A stretch of 64,000 nt of DNA from Chitinophaga pinensis (lineage in GTDB: Bacteria; Bacteroidota; Bacteroidia; 2-12-FULL-35-15). The notes under the pieces are model-generated. The model saw nothing but the letters and a program-made list of their open reading frames with translations. It did not search any database and had not been told where the DNA came from. A program made the position numbers and the translations under genes. The stretch is taken from positions 1-64,000 of the forward strand of contig CAMCUO010000003.1 of NCBI GenBank assembly GCA_945879015.1, given 5' to 3'. This document shows, in pieces, positions 38,391 through 47,599 of this stretch. Position 1 is the stretch's first letter. Every line of letters starts with the position of its first letter.

Positions 38391-40586
38391 ATGTTTAAAA
38401 TAATCTTTCCATTTCTGTTTTTTTTGTTTTCAATGAATTTTTTGTTTTCTCAAAATACATTCAAAGCAATAATAAAAGATTCTATTACAAATGAGACGAT
38501 TGTAGGTGTCACAGCTGTTGTAAAAGGCACAACAAACGGAACAAGCTCTGATTCCAAAGGAGAAATAATTATTTCAAATATTCCAAATGGGGAAGTAATA
38601 ATTGTATTCACTTCTGTCGGATACAAAAAGTTAGAAAATAAATTCACTTTTCCTGATTCAATAAATTTATCAATTACAATTCTGCTTTCATCAGATGTTG
38701 ATGAGTTGGATGAAATTATTATTGAAGCAACTCGAGGGAATAAAACCATTGATAATATTCCTACAAGGGTGGAGGTTCTGACCGAGGAAATTGATGAAGC
38801 AAGCACAATGGATCCAAGTAAAATTGCCCATCTGATTACCCATAGTACTGGAATTCAAGTTCAACAAACTTCTGCTACAAGTAATACCGCAAATGTTCGT
38901 ATTCAAGGCTTAGATGGTAGATACACACAAATTTTGAAAGATGGATTTCCCCTTTATGGTGGATTTTCAGGCAGTTTAAGTATTATGCAAATCCCTCCTC
39001 TTGATTTACGGCAAGTGGAATACATTAAAGGCGGAGCTTCTACTTTGTATGGAGGAGGTGCAATTGCCGGCTTGATAAATTTAATTTCCAAAGAGCCCAC
39101 TAAAGAAGAAACGTTACTTCATTTGAATGCCTCACATATTGGCGCATTTGATGTAAATGCTTTTGTAAGTAAAAAAATTGAAAAAATTGGATTTACTATA
39201 CTGGCTCAGCGAAACTCTCAAACTTATTTTGATGCAAATGCAGATGGCTTTTCTGATTTACCTCAACTCACAAAATACAATCTAAATCCAAAATTGTTTT
39301 TCTATTTTTCTGATAAAACAAAATTATCATTAGGTGGAACCTTTACGGATGAAGTAAGACAAGGTGGAGACGTAAATTTAATGAATCACGAACATGTTGA
39401 TTCAACACACTTTTATAAAGAGGTAAATGATATTAAAAGAGTTACTACTCAGTTGAAGTTCGATCATAAGCTCAATAATAATAACCTCGTAACTGTAAAA
39501 AATAGTTTTAATATTTTTCATCGTGGATTGGAGATTGTTTCTTCTAAAACTTTGCAAGAATACCATTTTTCAGGACGACAAGTATCAACTTTTTCGGAAA
39601 TATCAAATACATTTCGTAAAAAAGAAAATGTATTAATTGCTGGAATAAATTATTATAGCGATAATTTTTGGGAAGATAGTTTGCAAAGTGCAATCATGAG
39701 GAATGAAGATTATCAGACATTTGGTGCATTTGCAAATTTTGTTTTTGATGCAGGAAAAAAAGTTTCACTCGAAACAGGCTTTAGAGCAGATTATGTTGTT
39801 GATCAAAAATATTTTCTTTTACCAAGACTTTCAATTTTATTTAAGTGGACAAAAAAATTAACAACTCGCATTGGCGGAGGCATGGGTTATAGAAATCCTA
39901 CAATTTTTAATCAAGAGGCTGAATTGTTTGCGTATCAAAACGTTTTACCAATTGATAAAAAAAATGTAGTAGCTGAACAATCTTATGGAGGAAATGCAGA
40001 CATAGGTTTTAAAACAAACATTGGAGAAAAATGTTTCATTACGATTAATCAAATGTTTTTTTGTACCCAAATCGATAAGCCTGTAATTATTGCTGATACT
40101 GGACTATCTTCAGGAGTTTATAGTTTCAAAAATGTTGATGGATACATTCAAAGTTACGGTGGAGAAACATTTTTTAAATTCGGATTTTATGATTTTGTTT
40201 TTTTTGCTGGCTATACTTACACAAATGCAACAAACCACTTTGCCGATACAATTTCAGATTTAACACTAACTCCACATCACAGTTTAAAAGGTGATTTACT
40301 TTATGCTCTTCCGGGGAAATGGCGAATTGGACTTGATTATGAATTCAAGAGTAGCCAAACTTTGAGTAATGGAACTAAAACAAAAGACTTTTGGACATAT
40401 GGGGCAGTTGTAGAATACACCTGGAAAAATTTTACTCTTTTTGGGAATGTTGAAAATTATACCAATGTTCGACAAACAAATTATGGCAGTCTTAATTCCA
40501 AACCTTATGATACACCTCAGTTTACTGAAGTGTGGGCACCACTTGATGGTATAGTTTTTAATGCTGGTTTCAAAATTCGATTGTAA
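38391..40586 (+). CDS. TonB-dependent receptor of the multicopper-oxidase operon
   Basis: 731 residues; energised outer-membrane importer. A signal peptide (about 1-20) is followed by a carboxypeptidase-regulatory-like domain (FKAIIKDSITNETIVGVTAV), the plug with IEATRGNKTIDNIPTRVEVL, VRIQGLDGRYTQILKDG and YIKGGASTLYGGGAIAGLIN, and a barrel ending NAGFKIRL. The plug/barrel length is typical of siderophore, vitamin or metal receptors, not SusC polysaccharide receptors, and no susD is present. It lies 46 bp after the propeller gene and 52 bp before the Crp-type regulator. The substrate may be a copper or other metal complex, by context only. Confidence 0.88.
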   Translation: MFKIIFPFLFFLFSMNFLFSQNTFKAIIKDSITNETIVGVTAVVKGTTNGTSSDSKGEIIISNIPNGEVIIVFTSVGYKKLENKFTFPDSINLSITILLSSDVDELDEIIIEATRGNKTIDNIPTRVEVLTEEIDEASTMDPSKIAHLITHSTGIQVQQTSATSNTANVRIQGLDGRYTQILKDGFPLYGGFSGSLSIMQIPPLDLRQVEYIKGGASTLYGGGAIAGLINLISKEPTKEETLLHLNASHIGAFDVNAFVSKKIEKIGFTILAQRNSQTYFDANADGFSDLPQLTKYNLNPKLFFYFSDKTKLSLGGTFTDEVRQGGDVNLMNHEHVDSTHFYKEVNDIKRVTTQLKFDHKLNNNNLVTVKNSFNIFHRGLEIVSSKTLQEYHFSGRQVSTFSEISNTFRKKENVLIAGINYYSDNFWEDSLQSAIMRNEDYQTFGAFANFVFDAGKKVSLETGFRADYVVDQKYFLLPRLSILFKWTKKLTTRIGGGMGYRNPTIFNQEAELFAYQNVLPIDKKNVVAEQSYGGNADIGFKTNIGEKCFITINQMFFCTQIDKPVIIADTGLSSGVYSFKNVDGYIQSYGGETFFKFGFYDFVFFAGYTYTNATNHFADTISDLTLTPHHSLKGDLLYALPGKWRIGLDYEFKSSQTLSNGTKTKDFWTYGAVVEYTWKNFTLFGNVENYTNVRQTNYGSLNSKPYDTPQFTEVWAPLDGIVFNAGFKIRL

Positions 40587-40638
40587 AGATTCAGGGTTTT
40601 ATTACTATTATTTTTGCAATATTCATTATATTTATTTC

Positions 40639-41202
40639 ATGCAATCACTCTTCAACTTCTTCAAAAAATACAACCCGCTTTCAAAAGAAGCAGAAAAAGC
40701 TATTTCGGAAATTTCTAAAATTGTTGAAGTTACAAAGAATACTGACCTGCAGCCTATTGGCCATACTTGTAAAACAATTTATTTTATCAAAAAAGGTGTT
40801 GCACGTATTTATTATTTTAAAGACGATATTGATATTACAGAAAGTTTTGCATTTGAAAATAATATAATTGCAAGAGTTGAAAGTTTGTTTACTGGAAAAC
40901 CTTCTAGAAAAGCTATTCAATTAATTGAAGACTCAGAACTAATTGCAATCAATTCCACACAATTATTTAAACTATATGACAAGTTCCCAGAAATAGAACG
41001 CTTGTTTCGTTTGATATTTGAAACTGCTTATGTTGGAACAATAGATAGAATAGAGGGAATCCAGTTTCATTCTGCTGAAGAAAGGTATAAAGCACTCATA
41101 AATGAAGCTCCGGATGTATTGAAAAGAGTGCCTTTGAAGTTTGTTGCTTCTTTTTTAGGTATCACTCAAGTTAGCCTCAGTCGCATAAGAGGTTTAAGGT
41201 AA
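40639..41202 (+). CDS. Crp/Fnr-family transcriptional regulator
   Basis: 187 residues. A cyclic-nucleotide-binding-like beta-roll (PIGHTCKTIYFIKKGVARIYY, then SRKAIQLIEDSELIAINSTQL) leads to a dimer helix and a short DNA-binding tail, RVPLKFVASFLGITQVSLSRIRG, in which the recognition helix is GITQVSLSRIR. This compact form is common in Bacteroidota. The frame is open from 40561 but ATG at 40639 begins the conserved part; the upstream residues are unlike the family. It is the last gene of the multicopper-oxidase operon and probably controls it in answer to redox or metal status. The ligand cannot be told from sequence. Confidence 0.88.
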   Translation: MQSLFNFFKKYNPLSKEAEKAISEISKIVEVTKNTDLQPIGHTCKTIYFIKKGVARIYYFKDDIDITESFAFENNIIARVESLFTGKPSRKAIQLIEDSELIAINSTQLFKLYDKFPEIERLFRLIFETAYVGTIDRIEGIQFHSAEERYKALINEAPDVLKRVPLKFVASFLGITQVSLSRIRGLR

Positions 41203-41226
41203 ACAGTTCAAACTGACATTACGGAG

Positions 41227-41324
41227 CGTCACACTGAGCATTCTGCGTTGAGGCAGACAAATCGAGGTGTTTTCCCTTGCTACCCTAAAGCTTGTTTCAC
41301 ACTTCGACTAAGCTCAGTATGACG
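41227..41324. repeat. Inverted dispersed repeat after the Crp-type gene
   Basis: CGTCACACTGAGC (41227-41239) and GCTCAGTATGACG (41312-41324) are complementary but for one base. Between them CAGACAAATCGAGGTGTTTTC is nearly identical to a stretch at 1.27 kb. Together with the next repeat it fills most of the 436-bp gap between the Crp-type and MFS genes, which I see holding no gene. Confidence 0.75.
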
Positions 41325-41404
41325 ATATTATTGCAATAATAGACTTTATATAAGTTAGTATGCTATTGCTTATTTTATGTACTTAGGAATGCTTGTTTTT
41401 TACC

Positions 41405-41487
41405 GTCATTGCGAGGAACGAAGCAATCTTTCATGATTGGGAGATTAGTCACCATTGCTGATAGATTGCTTCGTTCCTCGCAATGAC
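41405..41487. repeat. Perfect inverted repeat with 25-nt arms
   Basis: The arms at 41405-41429 and 41463-41487 are exact complements; their core is GTCATTGCGAGGAACGAAG, read towards the spacer. The 33-bp spacer is unique. The same arm sequence recurs in shorter form near 1.15 and 28.24 kb. It could form a cruciform or, in RNA, a strong hairpin between the operon and the MFS gene. Confidence 0.85.
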
Positions 41488-41612
41488 TTGCTAAATAAGG
41501 GTTGTTTGTTTTCGAAAATTTGTAGCGCATATTAACTTGTATAAAGTCTAACGAATAAATACTGCCACGCTATTATTTATCATATGTAAAGTACTTCCTT
41601 ATGCAGTAGCCG

Positions 41613-41620
41613 TAATTTTG
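41613..41620 (+). promoter_or_regulatory. Candidate MFS gene promoter (-7 box)
   Basis: TAATTTTG fits TAnnTTTG, 18 bp before the MFS start codon. No good -33 box is visible, so the assignment is weak. Confidence 0.45.
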
Positions 41621-41638
41621 TTTTAGCAAAACAAGATT

Positions 41639-42880
41639 ATGCAAACAGTAAAACTCGGACTCAAAGAAAACTGGAAACAATTTACTTTATTGGTAATTGT
41701 AAATGCATTTGTGGGTGGAATGGTTGGACTTGAAAGATCCATTCTTCCTAAAATTGCTGAAGCTGAATTTCACATCGCTGCTAAAACAGCCATCCTTTCT
41801 TTTATTATTGTTTTCGGAATGGTAAAAGCAGTTACAAATTATTTTACTGGAAGTTTAGCAAACAAATTTGGCAGAAAAAAGTTGCTTCTGCTTGGTTGGA
41901 TAATTGGAATTCCTGTTCCATTTATTTTAATGTATGCACCTAATTGGAATTGGATTATTGCAGCCAATATTTTATTGGGAATCAATCAAGGCTTAACATG
42001 GAGTAGCACTGTTGTGATGAAAATTGATTTAGTGGGAGAAAAACAGCTTGGTTTTGCAATGGGAATAAATGAATTTGCTGGTTATCTTTCTGTTGCGATT
42101 GTGGCTTTTTTAACAGCATGGTTTGCAAGTGAGTATGGACTTCGACCATATCCTTTTTACATTGGAATTGTTTTGGTATTTTTAGGTTTTTTTACAAGTT
42201 TATTTTTTGTAAAAGATACTAAGCAACACGTTGCACAAGAAACAAGTTCGAATAAAATTCCTTCTTTAAAAAATATTTTTTGGGATACTACATGGAAAAA
42301 TAAAAATCTAGGTTCTGTTACTCAAGCAGGATTAATAAATAATCTTAATGATGGAATGGTTTGGGGGATTTTTCCAATTCTGCTTTCACAAAAAAATTTC
42401 TCTTTAGAACATATTGGAATCATTACTGCTATTTATCCTGCTGTTTGGGGCTTAGGGCAATTAATTACAGGGAAGATGGCAGATTATTTTTGTAAAAAAA
42501 GCATGCTTTTTTGGGGAATGTTTTTTCAAGGCATTGCACTTTTATTTTTAATATTTGCAAGTACATTTATGCACTATATTATTCTTTCTATAATACTTGG
42601 TTGGGGCACAGCAATGGTTTATCCTACTTTTCTTGCAACAGTTGCAGAAAATACAAATCCACAAGACAGAGCCAAAAGTCTTGGTACATTTCGACTTTGG
42701 AGAGATTTAGGGTATGCTTTTGGCGCAATTTTCACTGGAATTATTGCGGATATTTTTAATATTGAAACTTCAATTTTAGTAATTGCTTTGCTTACAATTT
42801 TATCATCATTTATTATTAAATTTAGAATGAGCTCTCAAATTAATTCGATCATATTTACTTCTTCAAATCCAATGGAATAA
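41639..42880 (+). CDS. Major facilitator superfamily transporter
   Basis: 413 residues with about 12 hydrophobic helices and a central hydrophilic loop (about 195-235). The loop between helices 2 and 3 reads GSLANKFGRKKLLLLG (about 74-89), the classic MFS motif A, and the second half has the degenerate GKMADYFCKKSMLFWG. There is no fusion partner. Substrate unknown. Context (multicopper oxidase operon upstream, second TonB receptor and a His-rich protein downstream) suggests a metal or metal-chelate, but drug export is an alternative. Its 3' end overlaps the convergent receptor gene by 26 bp. Confidence 0.85.
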   Translation: MQTVKLGLKENWKQFTLLVIVNAFVGGMVGLERSILPKIAEAEFHIAAKTAILSFIIVFGMVKAVTNYFTGSLANKFGRKKLLLLGWIIGIPVPFILMYAPNWNWIIAANILLGINQGLTWSSTVVMKIDLVGEKQLGFAMGINEFAGYLSVAIVAFLTAWFASEYGLRPYPFYIGIVLVFLGFFTSLFFVKDTKQHVAQETSSNKIPSLKNIFWDTTWKNKNLGSVTQAGLINNLNDGMVWGIFPILLSQKNFSLEHIGIITAIYPAVWGLGQLITGKMADYFCKKSMLFWGMFFQGIALLFLIFASTFMHYIILSIILGWGTAMVYPTFLATVAENTNPQDRAKSLGTFRLWRDLGYAFGAIFTGIIADIFNIETSILVIALLTILSSFIIKFRMSSQINSIIFTSSNPME

Positions 42881-45284
42881 TAATTTTTAAACTAATATTT
42901 CTCCCCATATTATAAACGCCTCTTCTTCCTGTAGTATTATTTTCGGTAGCATATTTTAATCTGCTTAAATGATTTTGATAGGCAACATTAGTAATGTTAT
43001 TTACGCTGATAAAGATTGAACAAATTGTTTTTGTTTTTCTTACAATATCTGCTCCCAATCCAATATTTATCAAACTATAACCAGGAGTTTTTGTCTCTGT
43101 TCCAAATGCGGAATAAAATTTATTTTGTTCAAAATAGTTTTCCAATTCAACACTTACATAAGCATTTGAAATAAATTTTCCCAATTTCGTTATGTCTGCC
43201 TTTAGCTCCGAAACTAACTTCGGAGCCGGGATCATTGGCAGGTTCTTTAAAGAATCAGGTTGATTTGTTTGTGTTGCTTGAACAAATGAAAATGAATTTT
43301 CAAAATGTAACCAGTGAACTGGATGAGGATGAATGTCGATACTGATTTCTCCTCCTAATAAAGTTGCTTTTCCTTGAACAAATTCAAATGTGTTTGCTCC
43401 ATCTGTGATAGAATCTCCGCCATTTAAACTGCTTAGTTTTTGCAGAAAAATAAAATTATCAATCGAGTTCTGGAATACATCGATTTCTGTTGTTATGTGC
43501 TCGCTATTTAATCCTAATCCTATATCAAATTGTAAACTGCTTTCTGCTTTTAAATTTGGATTGCCAATTTCAAATCTTCCTGTTCCTTCATGTTCTCCGT
43601 TTGCACCAATTTCAGAAATGTTAGGTGCGCGATATCCTTTTGCAACATTTAATTTAGCATAAACACTTTCTGAAAATTGATAGGTGGCGCCAATACTTGC
43701 AGATATTCCTGAAAAAGTAGAATTGAATTTTGTAAATTGATGATTGCTTGTAGAATCTGTAACGTCCGTTTTCATACCCAATGAATCCAAGTACAAGTCA
43801 TTACTGTTTTGTTTTCTGCTGTCATATCTGATTCCTGCACTCAAATCTAATTTTCCAAACGATTTTTTTACGATTGCAAAACCTCCAATGTCAAATAAAT
43901 TATATTCAGGGACTAAAAATTCTATTCCTTTGTTTTGAGAAGTTTGCTGCATTCCGTTTACTCCCAAAGAAATATTCAACTTCTTTTTATCTGGAAAAAC
44001 ATAACGCAAATCATAACTAATAGTGTTTAATAAAAAGTATAATCCGTAATTTTTTGGATGAATTACATCGCCAAATTCCTGACGGTGATTTTGCTGAAAC
44101 CCTATTGTTGCTTTCACACTTCCTTGTCTCACAACAAAATTATTATTTAATACAATTTTATAATGTTTGATTTTTTGAAATGGAATTCCAATGTTGTAAT
44201 GTTTAAAATCGTTATTGTTTGGAATCACAGTTATAGGGATTGAATTAACAATTGCAATTTGAGTAATAAATTTTCCGCTAGCACTATCTCTATCGCCTTC
44301 AACAATTCCTGCTGTTAGTTCATACATATTAAAATGCAAATGAGAATATCCCCAGGATTTATTTAATCCAATTACTCCACCAAATGTATTTTCTTTATAT
44401 CCAGAATTGTAAACATAGCCATCGTATTTATTTTGATAAGCATGAGCCTTTTTATTGCTGTAGCGAATGTCCCAAATGAATCCTTTGATGTTTCCAGTAA
44501 GGTTTGCAGAATACGCAAGCAAGCCATTGTTTGATTGATAATTTGCTAAAACGTTTGCATTTATTTTTCCTTCTGGAAGTGTTGGAGCAGAGAGCATATT
44601 TATTACTCCCGCTATTGCATCTGAACCATAACTTAAACTTGCTGGCCCTTTTAAAATTTCAATTTTATTTATCGAAAATTCATCCATTTCAATTCCATGT
44701 TCATCACCCCATTGTTGTCCCTCTTGCCGGATGCCATCATTAACAACAACAACTCGGTTATAGCCCAATCCTCTGATTACAGGTTTTGAAATTCCCGCTC
44801 CGGTTGTTACTTGAGAAATACCTGGCTGCTTTGCCATTGCATCAATAATATTCGAAGATGCGTTTTGTAGTAATTGTGTTTTAGTTACTATACTTATTGG
44901 TGTAGCTGTTCTATTTCGTTCTCCCGATTGTGAGGAACCTGTAATAATTACTTCGTTAATTTCTTTTGCAGAAAGTTCCAAAGCAAAATCTTTTGTTGTA
45001 ATTGTTGAAAGGTCAATTGTTTCAACAATCATTTTATAACCAGCAAAACTAACTTGCAATAAAATTTTTGTTTGTGGAAGATTTTCAATTTTATAAGTTC
45101 CATCAAGTGCGCTAACAGCTCCCGTTTTTAAATCCGGAATATAAAGTGTAGCACTAGGAATAGCTTCTCCTGTAATTTTATCAGTAATTTTCCCTGATAA
45201 AATGATTTTTCCTATATCAGCATTGTTTGCTGAAATAGTTATTGCACTCAAATGAATGAGTACAATCAAAATATATTTTCGCAT
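42855..45284 (-). CDS. TonB-dependent receptor, probable metal importer
   Basis: 809 residues. A signal peptide (about 1-19) is followed by a carboxypeptidase-regulatory-like domain (LSGKITDKITGEAIPSATLY), a plug (NEVIITGSSQSGERNRTATP, then VIRGLGYNRVVVVNDGIRQE and ILKGPASLSYGSDAIAGVIN) and a full barrel ending GRNISLKIIIPLDLKK. The extracellular HPHPVHWLHFE and the neighbouring His/Cys-rich gene recall zinc or copper receptors of the ZnuD/OprC kind. It is not SusC-like and no susD is near. Tail-to-tail overlap of 26 bp with the MFS gene. Confidence 0.88.
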   Translation of the reverse strand: MRKYILIVLIHLSAITISANNADIGKIILSGKITDKITGEAIPSATLYIPDLKTGAVSALDGTYKIENLPQTKILLQVSFAGYKMIVETIDLSTITTKDFALELSAKEINEVIITGSSQSGERNRTATPISIVTKTQLLQNASSNIIDAMAKQPGISQVTTGAGISKPVIRGLGYNRVVVVNDGIRQEGQQWGDEHGIEMDEFSINKIEILKGPASLSYGSDAIAGVINMLSAPTLPEGKINANVLANYQSNNGLLAYSANLTGNIKGFIWDIRYSNKKAHAYQNKYDGYVYNSGYKENTFGGVIGLNKSWGYSHLHFNMYELTAGIVEGDRDSASGKFITQIAIVNSIPITVIPNNNDFKHYNIGIPFQKIKHYKIVLNNNFVVRQGSVKATIGFQQNHRQEFGDVIHPKNYGLYFLLNTISYDLRYVFPDKKKLNISLGVNGMQQTSQNKGIEFLVPEYNLFDIGGFAIVKKSFGKLDLSAGIRYDSRKQNSNDLYLDSLGMKTDVTDSTSNHQFTKFNSTFSGISASIGATYQFSESVYAKLNVAKGYRAPNISEIGANGEHEGTGRFEIGNPNLKAESSLQFDIGLGLNSEHITTEIDVFQNSIDNFIFLQKLSSLNGGDSITDGANTFEFVQGKATLLGGEISIDIHPHPVHWLHFENSFSFVQATQTNQPDSLKNLPMIPAPKLVSELKADITKLGKFISNAYVSVELENYFEQNKFYSAFGTETKTPGYSLINIGLGADIVRKTKTICSIFISVNNITNVAYQNHLSRLKYATENNTTGRRGVYNMGRNISLKIIIPLDLKK

Positions 45285-45366
45285 AAATTTTTCTTAGTTT
45301 AAAAATTACAAATCGTTGATTGTATCATAAGGCATACATCAACAAAATAATTACATAAATAAAAAA

Positions 45367-45681
45367 CTAAGAAATAGGAGGTGCTCTGGAAGGTAAATTA
45401 GAATAAGCATAAGGAATAATAATTCTTTTAGTAAATTCTTGATATGAAAAATTTTGTGAAGGAATTACAAAAGATAAATCATTTGATGGTAGACCATTTG
45501 AATCGGTAATAGTAAAAGCACAAATTGAACATTCATGTTCTTGTTCATGAAAATGTTTGTCGGTAATTGTACAATGAATTTCATTATGATGCTCTAAAGC
45601 ATGTATTCCCTTCTCTACTAATGGGAATAATAGTAGAAAAAGAAAAAAGAAAGCGCAATATTTTTTTGCCTGTTTGTTCAT
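45367..45681 (-). CDS. Small His/Cys-rich membrane or secreted protein (DUF2946-like)
   Basis: 104 residues starting at ATG 45681 (NKQAKKYCAFFFLFLLLFPLVEKG); the frame is open further upstream to 45846, but those residues lie across the divergent promoter region. After one hydrophobic segment come HALEHHNEIHC, HFHEQEHECSICAFTI and a terminal SRAPPIS. The clustered histidines and CxxC should bind a soft metal. The overall plan of one segment, metal residues and a final R-A-P-P is seen in small proteins encoded beside copper-receptor genes. It is 82 bp upstream of the TonB receptor and probably co-transcribed. Confidence 0.7.
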   Translation of the reverse strand: MNKQAKKYCAFFFLFLLLFPLVEKGIHALEHHNEIHCTITDKHFHEQEHECSICAFTITDSNGLPSNDLSFVIPSQNFSYQEFTKRIIIPYAYSNLPSRAPPIS

Positions 45682-45724
45682 TACTAAACAAATGTAGGGA
45701 TGTTTTTCTTTAGAAAAGGAAAAA

Positions 45725-45756
45725 TTTGCTTTCAGAATCGAAATTTTGTAGATTTG
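45725..45756 (+). promoter_or_regulatory. Bacteroidota promoter of the peptidylarginine deiminase-like gene
   Basis: TTTG (45725-45728), a 20-bp spacer and TAGATTTG (45749-45756) fit the consensus exactly, 19 bp before the ATG. A candidate opposite promoter for the His-rich gene (minus strand TACATTTG, 45696-45689) lies nearby, so this is a divergent control region. Confidence 0.78.
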
Positions 45757-45775
45757 ATATATTAATCTCTTTAAA

Positions 45776-47581
45776 ATGAAAAAACTTTTACTTTTTATCG
45801 CGTTCATTAATCTATTTATTATTGGATTTGCACAAGAACCAGACATGTTGCCAAAAGGCTTTGCTCCTGGTGAAGAACTAAAAATGGATGCTTATTTACA
45901 AAGTGTAAATAATAGAACACCAAATCCATTATACAGAGCAGCGATTACAACGCCACCACCTTTGCCAGTTCGTACTGCAGCGCAATGGGAAGAACAACAA
46001 GCTTTATTAATTACGTGGACGTCATTTCCAGTTATTCATCGACAAATTGTTGCAGCAGCTCAATTAGAGTGTAATGTTATTATTAATTGTACTGATTCAA
46101 ATGCAGTAAAATCTGATTTAACTTCTAACGGAATCCCACTTACAAATGTTAAGTTTGTTGAAGTAGCATTTAATTCTATTTGGATTCGAGATTACGCTGC
46201 AAATACTTGCTATATGAACGATGTTGACTCATTAATTTTGGTTGACTGGATCTACAACCGTCCTCGTCCAGATGATGACGCAATGCCAATAGCTGATGCT
46301 TCTTTTTTGAATGTTCCATTATATCAAACAACAGTTTCTCCAAATAATTTAATGAATACAGGTGGTAATTGGATGATTGATGGAATTGAAACGGCTTTTG
46401 CTTCCAACCTTATTTTAGAAGAAAATGATGGTGCTGGTGCTTATTCGCTTGCTTATCCAAATCATACAGAGCCGGTAATTAATGCATTATCACAGGATTA
46501 TCATGGTATCAATCGTTATATAAAAATGGATGTACTTCCTTATGATGGAATTCATCATATTGATATGCACATGAAGTTTTTAGATGAAAAAACAATTTTG
46601 ATTGGAGAATTTCCTGCTGGAATTTCTGATGGTCCACAAATTGACGCAAACATTGCATACGTATTAAGTAATTTTAATAATCCTTGGGGAGATCCATATA
46701 AAATTATTCGTATACCAATGCCGCCAAGTACTGGCGGAAGTTATGCAGGAAGTCCTTTTGGTGGGGCTTATTATAGAACTTACTCCAATTTTGTAATTGT
46801 AAATAAAACTATAATAATGCCTGTATATCGTCAGGAATATGATACTACTGCAGTTAGAATAATTAAGCAAAGTATGCCTGGTTATAAAGTGGTAACCATT
46901 GATGCAGATGATGCAGGTTCAAACATCATTGCACAAAGTGGAGTGATCCATTGTATCACTCAAAGCGTTGGTGTTAAAGATCCATTGCGTATCGTTCACA
47001 ACAACCTTCCTGATACTTATAATTCTACTTCGCCTTACCAAGTTGATGCAATTATTCAACATAAAAGTGGAATTGCAAATGCTCAGGTTTATTGGACAAC
47101 TGATACAACAACCGCTTATGCTCCAGCAACTATGACACTTACTGGTGTTTCAACAGATACTTGGACAGGTTACATTCCTGCTCAACCTGCTGGCACACAA
47201 ATTTTTTATTATTTACGCGGAGTTGCAAACAGCGGTAAACAACAAGTTCGTCCTATGCCTGCACCAGCTGGTTGGTGGCAATTTAGAGTACTTGCTCCAG
47301 TTGGGATAAGTGAAAACTTAACTAGCATTTTCTCTACTTCTCTTTATCCAAATCCTAGTCATGGCATTACTTGTATTCCTTTTAATTCAGATCGTAAATT
47401 AAATGGTAAATTGTATGTAACAGATATTACAGGAAAAATAGTTCAAGTAATTCACAATGGTGATTTTAAAATTGGAAGTACAAATTACTTTATTGATACT
47501 CATGAGTGGAGTGCTGGTGTTTATTCAGTTGTTGCAGAAACAAATGAAGGCACTAAAACTCAAAAATTGATGGTGAAGTAG
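45776..47581 (+). CDS. Secreted peptidylarginine deiminase-like enzyme (PPAD type) with T9SS type A tail
   Basis: 601 residues of the agmatine deiminase/PPAD superfamily, which turns guanidino groups into ureido groups and releases ammonia. A signal peptide (1-20) precedes the catalytic domain, where IWIRDY (D139), HHID (H261, D263), a YSN Asn (N338) and GVIHC (C393) supply the nucleophile and acid/base set. YNRPRPDDD (160-168) has two arginines (R162, R164) at the place where PPAD binds the free carboxylate of C-terminal arginine. A following Ig-like domain and the LYPNPSHGITCIPF ... TQKLMVK tail give the same order as PPAD of Porphyromonas gingivalis. PPAD's Tyr233 appears to be replaced by Gly258. 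Citrullination of peptides is thus likely; agmatine hydrolysis is the alternative. Confidence 0.88.
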   Translation: MKKLLLFIAFINLFIIGFAQEPDMLPKGFAPGEELKMDAYLQSVNNRTPNPLYRAAITTPPPLPVRTAAQWEEQQALLITWTSFPVIHRQIVAAAQLECNVIINCTDSNAVKSDLTSNGIPLTNVKFVEVAFNSIWIRDYAANTCYMNDVDSLILVDWIYNRPRPDDDAMPIADASFLNVPLYQTTVSPNNLMNTGGNWMIDGIETAFASNLILEENDGAGAYSLAYPNHTEPVINALSQDYHGINRYIKMDVLPYDGIHHIDMHMKFLDEKTILIGEFPAGISDGPQIDANIAYVLSNFNNPWGDPYKIIRIPMPPSTGGSYAGSPFGGAYYRTYSNFVIVNKTIIMPVYRQEYDTTAVRIIKQSMPGYKVVTIDADDAGSNIIAQSGVIHCITQSVGVKDPLRIVHNNLPDTYNSTSPYQVDAIIQHKSGIANAQVYWTTDTTTAYAPATMTLTGVSTDTWTGYIPAQPAGTQIFYYLRGVANSGKQQVRPMPAPAGWWQFRVLAPVGISENLTSIFSTSLYPNPSHGITCIPFNSDRKLNGKLYVTDITGKIVQVIHNGDFKIGSTNYFIDTHEWSAGVYSVVAETNEGTKTQKLMVK

Positions 47582-47599
47582 TTTGTTGTATTCTATATA

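Noticed and set aside
41639..42880. CcoA-type copper importer for the MFS protein.
   Set aside because: I found no M-x-x-x-M and H-x-x-x-M pair in the expected helices, so the substrate is left open.
42861..42886. Sequencing error behind the 26-bp overlap of the MFS and receptor genes.
   Set aside because: Both ends fit their families (the receptor's final strand needs these residues) and convergent overlaps of this size are common.
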